From the NCBI GenBank assembly GCA_049997955.1, contig JAEBDY010000005.1:434001-498000 (forward strand): a stretch of 64,000 nucleotides of DNA. The letters run 5' to 3'. Each line of letters begins with the position of its first letter. Positions within the stretch are counted from its first letter, which is position 1. Shown here piece after piece: positions 26,085 through 34,005 of the stretch. The notes under the pieces were generated by a model. That model saw nothing but the letters and a program-made list of their open reading frames with translations. It was not told the origin of the DNA and did not search any database. Source of the stretch: Umezawaea sp049997955 (GTDB lineage Bacteria > Actinomycetota > Actinomycetes > Mycobacteriales > Pseudonocardiaceae). Position numbers and translations under genes: made by a program.

Positions 26085-26996
26085 CTAACCTGCCCAGCCT
26101 TCCGGGGGCATCCATTTCCGAGCCGCTTCCTCCGCTCGGCGCACCGGCACCGAGTCGCCCTCGATCTTCCGCAGGGTGGTGAAGAGGGCGTCGATGCCGT
26201 GCTCGTAGTCCCGGCAGGTCCGGACGATTTCGAACACGTGCAGCCGTGCTCGCGGGTGGTAGCGGACGGCCGTGCCGATCCGCCGGGGGAGTTGGTCCAG
26301 CATCGCCCGGCGACTCACCTCGTCCTCCACGGTCGGCACCTCCAGCAGGGCGTCGACCAGCGCGGTCAGGTGGTCGGGCGCGGGGGTCGACCCGGTGGGC
26401 GGCGTTGGTCGGCCGCTCGGGGACGTGATCCTCACCCAGGCGTCGACGTCGGTCTCCTTCACCGCGACGCGGACTTTCCGGTAGGTCTCAGGATTGGCCG
26501 CCGGATGGTGTTTCACGACTTCGTGGAAGAATGCGTCGGTAACGGCGAGGATCAATGGTTCGGCGGAATCATTCCGTTCTTTCCGCACTTCTGCGGAGTT
26601 GAGGAGGCGGTTCACGAGGATGATGCCGTTGCCCACGACCCCGTAGTCTGTTCGGCGCACATCACCCGCGTGCAGGCACAATCTCAGCCGAATGCGAGCC
26701 TCGTGCGAGGAAGCTTCGTTGTGCTCGCGCACTTCGTCCGTGAGATGTCGAACGACCTGGTCGAGCACGACGATTTTCGACGTCGAGGACGGAACCAGGA
26801 TCAGGGCTCCGTCGCCTCCGTCCTGCCAGTCGCAGGAATCCCACCGGACCGACGCCGACTCGAACGCCCGGCGAACGGCGCGGTTGAGCCCGTTGTGCAC
26901 CGCGGTCCGGTGGAAGTCCGTTCGAGGCAGATCGCCGTAGCCCTGCACATCGAGGGCGACGATCGTGTAGGGAAGCGGGAGTTCATGGGACAACAC
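26085..26996 (-). CDS. Nucleotide-cyclase-like domain fused to EAD2
   Basis: A 303-residue protein, first gene of the leftward operon. The N-terminal class III cyclase-like fold (about 8-190) has metal-site candidates Asp16 in VALDVQGYGD and Asp62 in QDGGDGALIL, and VVGNGIILVNRLLN, which keeps the Arg but has Ile where active cyclases have the catalytic Asn. The purine-selecting Lys is replaced by Gln. The C-terminal EAD2 (about 215-300) has LTALVDALLEVPTV and LHVFEIVRTC, clearly homologous to the N-terminus of the VMAP protein. It may be a divergent cyclase, a nucleotide sensor or a pseudoenzyme recruited by EAD2-EAD2 contact. GTG 26996 is preceded by GAGGTGA. Confidence 0.8.
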   Translation of the reverse strand: MLSHELPLPYTIVALDVQGYGDLPRTDFHRTAVHNGLNRAVRRAFESASVRWDSCDWQDGGDGALILVPSSTSKIVVLDQVVRHLTDEVREHNEASSHEARIRLRLCLHAGDVRRTDYGVVGNGIILVNRLLNSAEVRKERNDSAEPLILAVTDAFFHEVVKHHPAANPETYRKVRVAVKETDVDAWVRITSPSGRPTPPTGSTPAPDHLTALVDALLEVPTVEDEVSRRAMLDQLPRRIGTAVRYHPRARLHVFEIVRTCRDYEHGIDALFTTLRKIEGDSVPVRRAEEAARKWMPPEGWAG

Positions 26997-27306
26997 GAAC
27001 GGTCACCTCGATCGGTTCGGAGTGCGCGCATGCACACGGTAACCGCGAATGCGGCGGTAGCGTGAGTGTCCGGATGAATGATCGCCCGGCAGGACCAAGA
27101 CCGATTTCATCGGATTCCCGAGTTCCGGGTCCGATCCATGATCGCTGTGGTCGTACGTCTTCGCCCGCTGCGGCCGAACGGTCGTGGACCTCGCGTGGAA
27201 TACCCGGAAAACCACTAATCGCGGCTCGCCGCCGCCGGGAGGATGGGCCCCGAAGTGGACCTGTCGCCGACGCGCTGGTGTGCTCCTTGAACGGATGAGG
27301 TGCTGG
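26997..27306. promoter_or_regulatory. Divergent intergenic region between cyclase-EAD2 and Crp genes
   Basis: About 310 bp separate the two divergent starts, so it must hold promoters for both the leftward four-gene operon and the rightward Crp/cyclase pair. No canonical Crp palindrome (TGTGA-N6-TCACA) was found by eye. No gene is supported here. Confidence 0.5.
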
Positions 27307-28035
27307 ATGAGGTCGATCACCCCGATGGGAAGCCGTTTCCCCAACACGGGCCACTGGCCAACGGGGACCTACCTGGACATGGTGTCCCCGCGCAGCCAGG
27401 GCGCGATGCTCGAACTGGGGGTGCCCCGCACCTTCCGGCACGGGGACGTGATCCTGCGTGAAGGCGAGCTGTCGTCGCACGTCGTGCTGCTGTGCCAGGC
27501 GGTGGTGAAGGCGACCGTCAGCCTGGAGAACGGGCGGATGGCGTTGCTGGGCATCAAGGTCGGTGGTGACGTGATCGGCGAGATAGCCGCGTTGTGCGGC
27601 GAGCCGAGGTCCGCCACGGTGACCGTCTGCGGCGACGCGCACGTCCGGGTGATCCGGTCGGGGGAGTTCCAGCAGTACCTGGCCCGGTTCCCCGACGCGA
27701 ACCTTGCGCTGACCAGGATGATCATCAGAACGCTGCGGTGGGCCGACAAGCGGAGGGTCGACTTCAACGGCTACTCGGCCTTCGTCCGCCTGGCCCGGAT
27801 CCTGGACGAGCTGTCCGAGGGCTACGGCCGTGTCGTGCCCGAGGGCGTCACGCTGGACATCGGGCTGACGCAGAAGGAACTGGGCGCGCTCGTCGGGGTC
27901 GAGGAGGACACGGCTCGCAAGGAACTGCGCGTGCTCAGGGACCGCGGCGTCATACGCATGGGCTACCGCACCATCACCGTGATGGACCGGAAGGCGCTCG
28001 CCGCGCTCGCGGACTGCACCGCCGAACCCCGGTGA
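27307..28035 (+). CDS. Crp/Fnr-family regulator with intact cyclic-nucleotide cassette
   Basis: A 242-residue regulator. The cNMP-binding domain (about 35-140) contains FRHGDVILREGELSSHV and a phosphate-binding cassette GEIAALCGEPRSATVTV that keeps the Glu and Arg-Ser used to hold cyclic nucleotide. A dimer helix follows, then a winged helix with LTQKELGALVGVEEDTARKE (about 180-199). It probably binds a cyclic nucleotide and controls nearby genes. ATG 27307 is preceded by GAGGTG; ATG 27295 or 27325 are alternatives. The next gene is cyclase-like and starts 30 bp later. Confidence 0.9.
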   Translation: MRSITPMGSRFPNTGHWPTGTYLDMVSPRSQGAMLELGVPRTFRHGDVILREGELSSHVVLLCQAVVKATVSLENGRMALLGIKVGGDVIGEIAALCGEPRSATVTVCGDAHVRVIRSGEFQQYLARFPDANLALTRMIIRTLRWADKRRVDFNGYSAFVRLARILDELSEGYGRVVPEGVTLDIGLTQKELGALVGVEEDTARKELRVLRDRGVIRMGYRTITVMDRKALAALADCTAEPR

Positions 28036-28065
28036 TTCCCCTGTTCGGTCTACCTGATCGGGAAG

Positions 28066-28857
28066 ATGCTGGCACGCATGGACCAGCGCATGATCGGAAT
28101 TCCCCGCACCCGGCCGGTCTCCGTGCCCACCTCCGGTGCGCGGGGCAGGGTGGACCTCGTCGAGCCGCCACCGGCCGCTGAACCGCACGGCGCGCCCACG
28201 CCGCGGCACCGCGAACTCCTGCACCGGCTGGTGGTCGCCGTCGACATCGAGAACTACTCCGCACTGGACACCCTCGACCAGGCGTTGGCGCAGAGCAGGC
28301 TGAGCGAGATCCTCGACCAGGCGGCGCACCGGGCGGGGCTCGACCGCGACAGCTGGTACCGCCAGCTCCGCGGGGACGGCGAGCTGGCGGTGCTGCCCGC
28401 GGACACCGACGCCGCGTGGGTGGTCGCGGAGTTCACCGAGCACCTGGCCGAGGCACTGGCCGAGCACCGGCGGGTGAACCCGGACGAACCTGCGGTGCGG
28501 CTCCGGGTCGCCATGCACCACGGAACGCTGACGGAGGGCCACTTCGGACTGGCGGGGGACGCTCCCGTGGTCACCTGCCGACTGCTGGACGCGCGCGTGG
28601 TGAAGCGGGCGCTGGCCCAGGAGACGTCCTCGTCGTTGGTCCTGGTGATCTCCGAGCGGCTGTTCGACGACGTCGTCGCGAGCCGGTTCCACGGGCTGGT
28701 GCCCGGCCGGTTCCGGTCGACCCGCGTGTCGGCCAAGGGGCGGGTCTACCCGGGATACCTGTGCGCGGGTTCACCGCGCGCGCTGGAGCAGGGCGGCGCC
28801 CGTCTGGTCGAGGTGGTCGGTACGGGTGTCGTTCGGAAGATCCGCGACGTGGGATGA
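28066..28857 (+). CDS. Nucleotide-cyclase-like protein
   Basis: A 263-residue protein. After about 48 low-complexity residues, a class III cyclase-like domain follows: Asp60 in VVAVDIENYS, Asp104 in LRGDGELAVL, VAMHHGTLTEG, and AGDAPVVTCRLLDA, which keeps GD and Arg but has Val at the catalytic Asn position; Gln occupies the purine-Lys position. It closely parallels the EAD2-linked cyclase at 26085 but has no EAD2. The location directly after a Crp regulator suggests a signal-producer/sensor pair if catalysis is retained. ATG 28066 chosen; ATG 28078 possible. Confidence 0.8.
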   Translation: MLARMDQRMIGIPRTRPVSVPTSGARGRVDLVEPPPAAEPHGAPTPRHRELLHRLVVAVDIENYSALDTLDQALAQSRLSEILDQAAHRAGLDRDSWYRQLRGDGELAVLPADTDAAWVVAEFTEHLAEALAEHRRVNPDEPAVRLRVAMHHGTLTEGHFGLAGDAPVVTCRLLDARVVKRALAQETSSSLVLVISERLFDDVVASRFHGLVPGRFRSTRVSAKGRVYPGYLCAGSPRALEQGGARLVEVVGTGVVRKIRDVG

Positions 28858-28894
28858 CGTCGGGTCGCTGCGCCGGCCTTGATCTCGGTTCGCG

Positions 28895-29713
28895 GTGATA
28901 CTGGCCCTCGTGCGCGCTCTTGGGCTGCGGTTCGTCGGTCACTCCACCGTGCGGGTGGAGTTGGCCGGGCGGGTGGTGTTGACCGATCCGGTGTTGACGG
29001 ATCGGGTGTCGGTGTTGCGGCGGGTCGTGGCGTCGAGCACCGTTGCCGATCGGGCGGATGTGGACCTCGTGCTGTTGTCGCACCTGCACGGTGATCACCT
29101 GCACCTGCCGTCGTTGCGGTTGCTGGGGCGTCATGTCCGGGTCGTGGTGCCGCGTGGGGCGGGGGAGTGGTTGCGGGCCAGAGGGGTTCGGCGGGTGGAG
29201 GAGTTGGCGCCCGGTGGGGAACTGGTGGACGGGGACCTGCGGGTCACGGGGGTGGCGGCCGCGCATTCCGGGCACCGGTGGGGGCCTCGGTCGACGCGCG
29301 GGCCGCAGGCCGTGGCCATGGGGCACGTGATCGAGGGGGACGGGGTTCGGGTGTACGCGGCCGGGGACACGGACCTGTTCGCCGGGATGGGTGAACTCGC
29401 CGGGGTCGACGTGGCGCTGCTGCCGGTGTGGGGGTGGGGGCCGTCGTTGGGGCCGGGGCACCTGACGCCTGCTCGGGCGGCCGAGGCGGTGTCGTTGCTG
29501 GAACCGCGGGTCGCCGTGCCGGTGCACTGGGGCACGTTGGCGCTGCCCGGGCTGGTGCGGGCGCCCGGACGGGTGGGGGCGCGGATGAGGCGGTTGCTGG
29601 TGGAGCCGCCGCGGGAGTTCGCGGCGGCGGTGGCGGAGGCCGGATCGGCCACGCGGGTGCTGGTGACCGAACCGGGGGCGGACGTGGCGCTGCTCCGGGG
29701 CACGCGCGGATGA
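28895..29713 (+). CDS. MBL-fold metal-dependent hydrolase (UlaG-like)
   Basis: A 272-residue metallo-beta-lactamase-fold hydrolase. Metal ligands are visible in LLSHLHGDHLHL (HxHxDH), AAAHSGHRW and VYAAGDTDLF, with a late His in VPVHWGTL. GHSTVRVELAGRVVLTDPVL is typical of the UlaG/YtnP-like branch. Substrate unknown. Its stop overlaps the ATG of the DedA gene (ATGA), and the three genes to 32372 form one operon. GTG 28910 is an alternative start. Confidence 0.88.
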   Translation: MILALVRALGLRFVGHSTVRVELAGRVVLTDPVLTDRVSVLRRVVASSTVADRADVDLVLLSHLHGDHLHLPSLRLLGRHVRVVVPRGAGEWLRARGVRRVEELAPGGELVDGDLRVTGVAAAHSGHRWGPRSTRGPQAVAMGHVIEGDGVRVYAAGDTDLFAGMGELAGVDVALLPVWGWGPSLGPGHLTPARAAEAVSLLEPRVAVPVHWGTLALPGLVRAPGRVGARMRRLLVEPPREFAAAVAEAGSATRVLVTEPGADVALLRGTRG

Positions 29714-30297
29714 GCGCGTCGGCGGTGGACTGGGCCGATCCGTCCCGCATCGGCTACCCGGTGCTGTTCGGCGGCGTGCTGCTGGGGTCGGTGGTGCCGG
29801 TGGTCCCCACCGGGGCGGTGGTGGGAGCGGCGGCGGCGATCGCGACGAGCACCGACCGGCTGGACCTGGTGCGGGTGGTGCTGCTGGCGACGGCGGGGGC
29901 GTTGATCGGCGACCTGGTGACGTTCGCGGCCGCGCGGGGTGGGCGGACGGCGATGGCCCGGTGGTTCGAGCGCAGGCAGTCGGCGGAGAAGCTGGGGGCC
30001 GCACGGGTGAGGTTCACCGAGCGGGGGTGGCAGGTGGTGGTGATCGGGCGGATGGTCCCCGCCGGGCGGATCCCGGTGCTGCTGGCGGCGGGCGCGCTGG
30101 GGTACCCGTGGCGGCGGCTGGTGCCCGCGGCCGCCGGGGCGTGCCTGCTGTGGGCGGTGGCGTACTCGGCGCTCGGGGTGGTCAGCGGCGGGCTGTTCGA
30201 CCACCCCGTCGTGGCGACGGTGGTCGCGACCGTGCTGGTGCTCGTGGTCACGGCCGTGTCGGCGCTGGTGTCGCGGCGGCGGGAACGCGCGTCGTGA
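29710..30297 (+). CDS. DedA/VTT-family membrane protein
   Basis: A 195-residue integral membrane protein of the DedA/SNARE-associated (VTT) family, implicated in lipid transport and envelope homeostasis. PVVPTGAVVGAAAAIA, IGDLVTFAAARGG and the VIGRMVPAGRIPVLLAAGALGYPWRR loop match the family's re-entrant regions. The last helix is near the C-terminus (VVATVVATVLVLVVTAVS). Start ATG overlaps the MBL stop, and the stop overlaps the next GTG. Confidence 0.88.
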   Translation: MSASAVDWADPSRIGYPVLFGGVLLGSVVPVVPTGAVVGAAAAIATSTDRLDLVRVVLLATAGALIGDLVTFAAARGGRTAMARWFERRQSAEKLGAARVRFTERGWQVVVIGRMVPAGRIPVLLAAGALGYPWRRLVPAAAGACLLWAVAYSALGVVSGGLFDHPVVATVVATVLVLVVTAVSALVSRRRERAS

Positions 30298-32372
30298 CGG
30301 CACGGGAGGACGGCGGCACCGGGCGGTTGCTGCGGGGCGGGCGGGTCGTCGCCCGGCTGCTGCTGGTGTGGGTGCTGGTGGCCGTCGTCCTGCACGTGCT
30401 GGACGGGGTGCTGACCGACTTCGCGCTGCCGGAGTGGTGGCAGCCCACGGTGTTCGCGCTGCTCTACGGCGCGCTGAGCGCGGTGGTGTGGCCCCTGGTC
30501 CTGCGGTTCGCGCTGCCGGTCGCGGTGTTCACGCTGGGGATCGGCTCGTTCCTGCTGCTCGGCGCCGGGCTGCTGGCGCTGTCGTTCGTCGTGCCCGGTG
30601 TGGTGGTCGCGAACCTGCGCACGGCGGTGCTCGTGGTGGTCGCCGTGTCGGCCGCGGCCGCCCTGGTCAGCAGCCTGCTGGCGCTCGACGAGGACGAGCT
30701 GTTCTTCCGGCGCGCGGCGCGGCGGTTCCGGCGCGTCCAGGACGGCGACGAGGCCGAGCCGCCGGGGGTGTTGCTGCTGCAGATCGACGGTCTCGGGTAC
30801 GACACGGTGCGGCGCGCGGTGCGGGACGGGGACCTGCCGACGTTGGCGGGGTGGCTGGTCGACGGCAGCCACGTGCTGACGGACTGGCACTGCGACTGGA
30901 GTTCGCAGACCGGGGCAAGCGTGTGCGGGCTGCTGCACGGGTCGAACGACGACATCCTCGGGTTCCGCTGGTACGAGAAGGACCGCGACCACGTGATGGC
31001 GTGCGCGCACCCGGTCGACGCCGCCGAGATCGAGCGGCGGCACTCGAACGGACGGGGCCTGCTGGCGGGTGGCGGTGCCGCGCGCAGCGGGTTGTTCACC
31101 GGCGACGCGGACCACACGAGCATGACGATGAGCGCGGTGCCGCTGCTGACGCCCGCGCGGCGCGGCCGGTCGCGCAACGCGGCCGGGTACTACGTCTACT
31201 TCGCCAATCCGGTGAACCTGGTGCGGACGGTCGGGGCGGCCGTCGCCGACGTCCTGCGGGAGGTGTCCGCGTCGGTGCGGCAGCGCCGCGCGGGCGTGCG
31301 GCCGAGGGTGAAGCGCGGCGGCTTCTACCCGTTCGCGCGGTCCGCGACGACGGTGATCACCCGCGACCTGGTGGTGTCGGCGATCATCGGCGACATGCTG
31401 GACGGACGGCCGGTCGTGTACGCCGACTTCCTCGGGTACGACGAGGTCGCCCACCACACGGGCATCGAACGGTACGACGCGCTGGCCGTGATCCGGGCGA
31501 TCGACCAGCAGATCGGCAGGCTGCACCGGGCGGCGCGGCTGTCGCCCCGGCGGTACCGGCTCGTGGTGCTGTCCGACCACGGCGTGACGCAGGGGTGGGC
31601 GTTCGCCGACCGGTTCGGCGAGTCGGTCGAGTCGTTGGTCGGACGGCTGTGCGGGGCGCCGCCGCGCGGGAAGGGCGACGGCAAGGAGTCCGAGCACGCG
31701 CACGCGTGGCAGCTGGGCGCCGCGCTGGCGGACGCCGGTGGCGGTCCGATCGCGCGGGGCCTGCGCGCTCGCGCGACCAGGACGCCCGACCGGCACCGCA
31801 CCCCGGAGGGCACGCCCGGCGCGGTGGCGCGGGTCGCGCCCGGTGTGGTCGTGGTGGTGTCCGGGCACGTGGCGATGGTGTCGTTCACCGAGCACCCCGG
31901 TCGGGTGGACCTGGAGACGATCGAGGAGGAGTTCCCGGACCTGCTGCCCACCCTGGTCGACCACGCGGGCGTCGGGTTCGTGCTGGTCCGCAGCACCAGG
32001 TCCGGCCCGGTCGTGCTCGGTCGGGACGGCGTCCGGTGGCTCGACACCGACGAGGTCGTCGGCGAGGACCCGCTGACCGGCTACGGCGTGCACGCGGCCG
32101 ACCTGATCCGGCGGACCGACGGGTTCGCGCACTGCCCGGACCTGCTGATCAACAGCCGGTACAGCGAGTCCACCGACGACGCGTCGCCGTTCGAGACGCA
32201 CGTGGGCTCGCACGGCGGGCTGGGCGGCGGGCAGTCGCGCGGGTTCCTGGTCCACCCGGCCGACCTGCCGTCTGCGGGGGAGGTCGTCGGGGCCGAGGCG
32301 CTGCACCGGGTCGTGCGCGGGTGGCTGACGCACCTCGGCCACCCCGAACCCGCGGAGGTCCTGGCGCCGTAG
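30294..32372 (+). CDS. Holin-like membrane domain fused to alkaline-phosphatase-superfamily phosphodiesterase
   Basis: A 692-residue protein. The first about 130 residues contain four membrane segments of the phage_holin_4/PhlA-like type (FTLGIGSFLLLGAGLLAL). The rest is a type I phosphodiesterase/nucleotide pyrophosphatase-like domain with LLLQIDGLGYDTV (metal Asp), YADFLGYDEVAHHTG and VVLSDHGVTQG, the usual metal-binding Asp/His motifs. The likely nucleophile is in SSQTGAS. It probably acts on a phosphodiester or nucleotide at the membrane. GTG start overlaps the DedA stop; it ends three bases before the convergent PhoD stop. Confidence 0.88.
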   Translation: MTAREDGGTGRLLRGGRVVARLLLVWVLVAVVLHVLDGVLTDFALPEWWQPTVFALLYGALSAVVWPLVLRFALPVAVFTLGIGSFLLLGAGLLALSFVVPGVVVANLRTAVLVVVAVSAAAALVSSLLALDEDELFFRRAARRFRRVQDGDEAEPPGVLLLQIDGLGYDTVRRAVRDGDLPTLAGWLVDGSHVLTDWHCDWSSQTGASVCGLLHGSNDDILGFRWYEKDRDHVMACAHPVDAAEIERRHSNGRGLLAGGGAARSGLFTGDADHTSMTMSAVPLLTPARRGRSRNAAGYYVYFANPVNLVRTVGAAVADVLREVSASVRQRRAGVRPRVKRGGFYPFARSATTVITRDLVVSAIIGDMLDGRPVVYADFLGYDEVAHHTGIERYDALAVIRAIDQQIGRLHRAARLSPRRYRLVVLSDHGVTQGWAFADRFGESVESLVGRLCGAPPRGKGDGKESEHAHAWQLGAALADAGGGPIARGLRARATRTPDRHRTPEGTPGAVARVAPGVVVVVSGHVAMVSFTEHPGRVDLETIEEEFPDLLPTLVDHAGVGFVLVRSTRSGPVVLGRDGVRWLDTDEVVGEDPLTGYGVHAADLIRRTDGFAHCPDLLINSRYSESTDDASPFETHVGSHGGLGGGQSRGFLVHPADLPSAGEVVGAEALHRVVRGWLTHLGHPEPAEVLAP

Positions 32373-32375
32373 GGG

Positions 32376-33899
32376 TCAGAGCCGGTTGAGGCCGGGGACG
32401 CGGTCCTCGATCAGGAACGACGCCTTGGTCGACACGGGCGCGCCGGGGCGGGAGACGTGGTCGACGCCGCGGAAGTCGGCGCGGAAGCCCTCCCCGGTGA
32501 GGTGGGCGCGGACGTACCCGCGGCGGTTGTTGAAGTACTTGACGTGCGGGTTCTCGGCCAGCCACTCGGGGGTCTCGGGGTAGTCCTCCGAGCCGTCGCC
32601 GCCGGAGGTGATGGACGTGCCCGCCAGCTCCGTCGCCGCCGTGCGGGAGGTCGGGTCGTCCCAGCGCTCCTTGATCTCCACGCCCCACGCGGCGTGGACA
32701 TCGCCGGTGAGCACCACGGCGTTGCGGACCGACGAGAAGCCCGCGACGACGCGGTCGCGGGCGGCGGCGTAGCCGTCCCACGCGTCCAGGTTGGTTTCCC
32801 GCACGGGCCCGGACGCGTGGTCGTGCTGGGAGAAGAACACCTGCTGGCCGAGGACGTCCCAGCGGGCCGCGGACTCCCGAAAACCGTTGAGCAACCACGA
32901 TTCCTGGTCCGCGCCGAGGATCGTCCTACTGGGATCCAGGCGTTCGTCGCACTGCTTGATCCCGTCGCCGCACGCCTGGTCGTCGCGGTACTGGCGGGTG
33001 TCGAGCAGGTGGAAGTTCGCCAACCGCCCCCACCTCAGCCGCCGGTGGAGCTGGAGGTCGGCGCCGCGCGGCGCCTGGCGGATCGGCATGTTCTCGTAGT
33101 ACGCCTGGAAAGCGGCGGTGCGCCGCCGGGGGAAGTCCGGCTGCGGCCGCTCCGGTTTGGCGTGGACCTCGCCCGCCCAGTTGTCGTCGACCTCGTGGTC
33201 GTCCCACACGACGGACCACGGCGCGACCGCGTGCGCCGCCTGGAGGTCGGCGTCGGACTTGTACTGCGCGTACCGCTGCCGGTAGTTCGCCAGCGTCACG
33301 GTGCGCGGGCCCTCGACGCCGCGGACGTTGCCGTTCGGCGCGACGTGCACGCCCGCCTCGTACTCGTACTGGTAGTCGCCGAGGTGCAGCACCAGGTCCG
33401 GCTCGTCCTCGGCGAGCCGCCGGTACGCGGTGAAGTAGCCGTGCTCGTACTGCGCGCACGACGCGAAGGCCATGGTCAGCGGTGAGGTCAGCGTCCACGG
33501 CGACGGCGCGGTGCGGGTGCGGCCGGTGCGCGAGAGGTGGCCGTCGGCGGCGAAGCGGTAGAAGTACTCGCGGCCGGGCTCCAACCCGAGGACGTCCACG
33601 TGCACGCTGTGCCCGAGTTCGGGACGGGCCCACTCGGCGCCGCGCTGGACGATCCGCTGGAAGCGCTCGTCGTGCGCCAGCTCCCACTTCACTTCGACCG
33701 GCCGCGAAGGCATGCCGCCCATGCCGTTCTCGGCCAGCGGGATCGGCGCGAGCCGGGTCCACAGCAGGACGCCGTCCGGTGTGGGGTCGCCGGAGGCGAC
33801 ACCGAGGGTGAAGGGGTCCATCAGCCGCGACGACCCCGCGCCCAGCGCGGTGAACGCCAAGCCGCCGATGATCAGGGCGCGACGCGACACGGGGCTCAT
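32376..33899 (-). CDS. phoD: PhoD-type alkaline phosphatase/phosphodiesterase, Tat-exported
   Basis: A 507-residue secreted PhoD enzyme. The N-terminus has a twin-arginine-like signal (VSRRALIIGGLAFTALG), then FTLGVASGDPTPDGVLLWTRL, the domain start typical of PhoD. Metal-site motifs are FASCAQYEHG, LHLGDYQYEYE, WSVVWDDHEVDDNW and VVLTGDVHAAWG. Expected to hydrolyse phosphodiesters such as teichoic acids outside the cell. Convergent with the holin/phosphodiesterase gene. Confidence 0.93.
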   Translation of the reverse strand: MSPVSRRALIIGGLAFTALGAGSSRLMDPFTLGVASGDPTPDGVLLWTRLAPIPLAENGMGGMPSRPVEVKWELAHDERFQRIVQRGAEWARPELGHSVHVDVLGLEPGREYFYRFAADGHLSRTGRTRTAPSPWTLTSPLTMAFASCAQYEHGYFTAYRRLAEDEPDLVLHLGDYQYEYEAGVHVAPNGNVRGVEGPRTVTLANYRQRYAQYKSDADLQAAHAVAPWSVVWDDHEVDDNWAGEVHAKPERPQPDFPRRRTAAFQAYYENMPIRQAPRGADLQLHRRLRWGRLANFHLLDTRQYRDDQACGDGIKQCDERLDPSRTILGADQESWLLNGFRESAARWDVLGQQVFFSQHDHASGPVRETNLDAWDGYAAARDRVVAGFSSVRNAVVLTGDVHAAWGVEIKERWDDPTSRTAATELAGTSITSGGDGSEDYPETPEWLAENPHVKYFNNRRGYVRAHLTGEGFRADFRGVDHVSRPGAPVSTKASFLIEDRVPGLNRL

Positions 33900-33961
33900 G
33901 CACTCAATACGGTTCAGCGGGCCCGGCGGTTCGGCGACGGCGGTGTGAGGTTGTGCGGAAA

Positions 33962-33993
33962 CCGTGGGCCGGCCCCCCGAGACCGGCCCACGG
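33962..33993 (-). terminator. Terminator after the subtilase gene
   Basis: CCGTGGGCCGG and CCGGCCCACGG pair around a 10-base loop; on the minus strand TTTCC follows. It lies just after the protease stop at 34006. Confidence 0.7.
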
Positions 33994-34005
33994 CACCCCG
34001 CGGTA

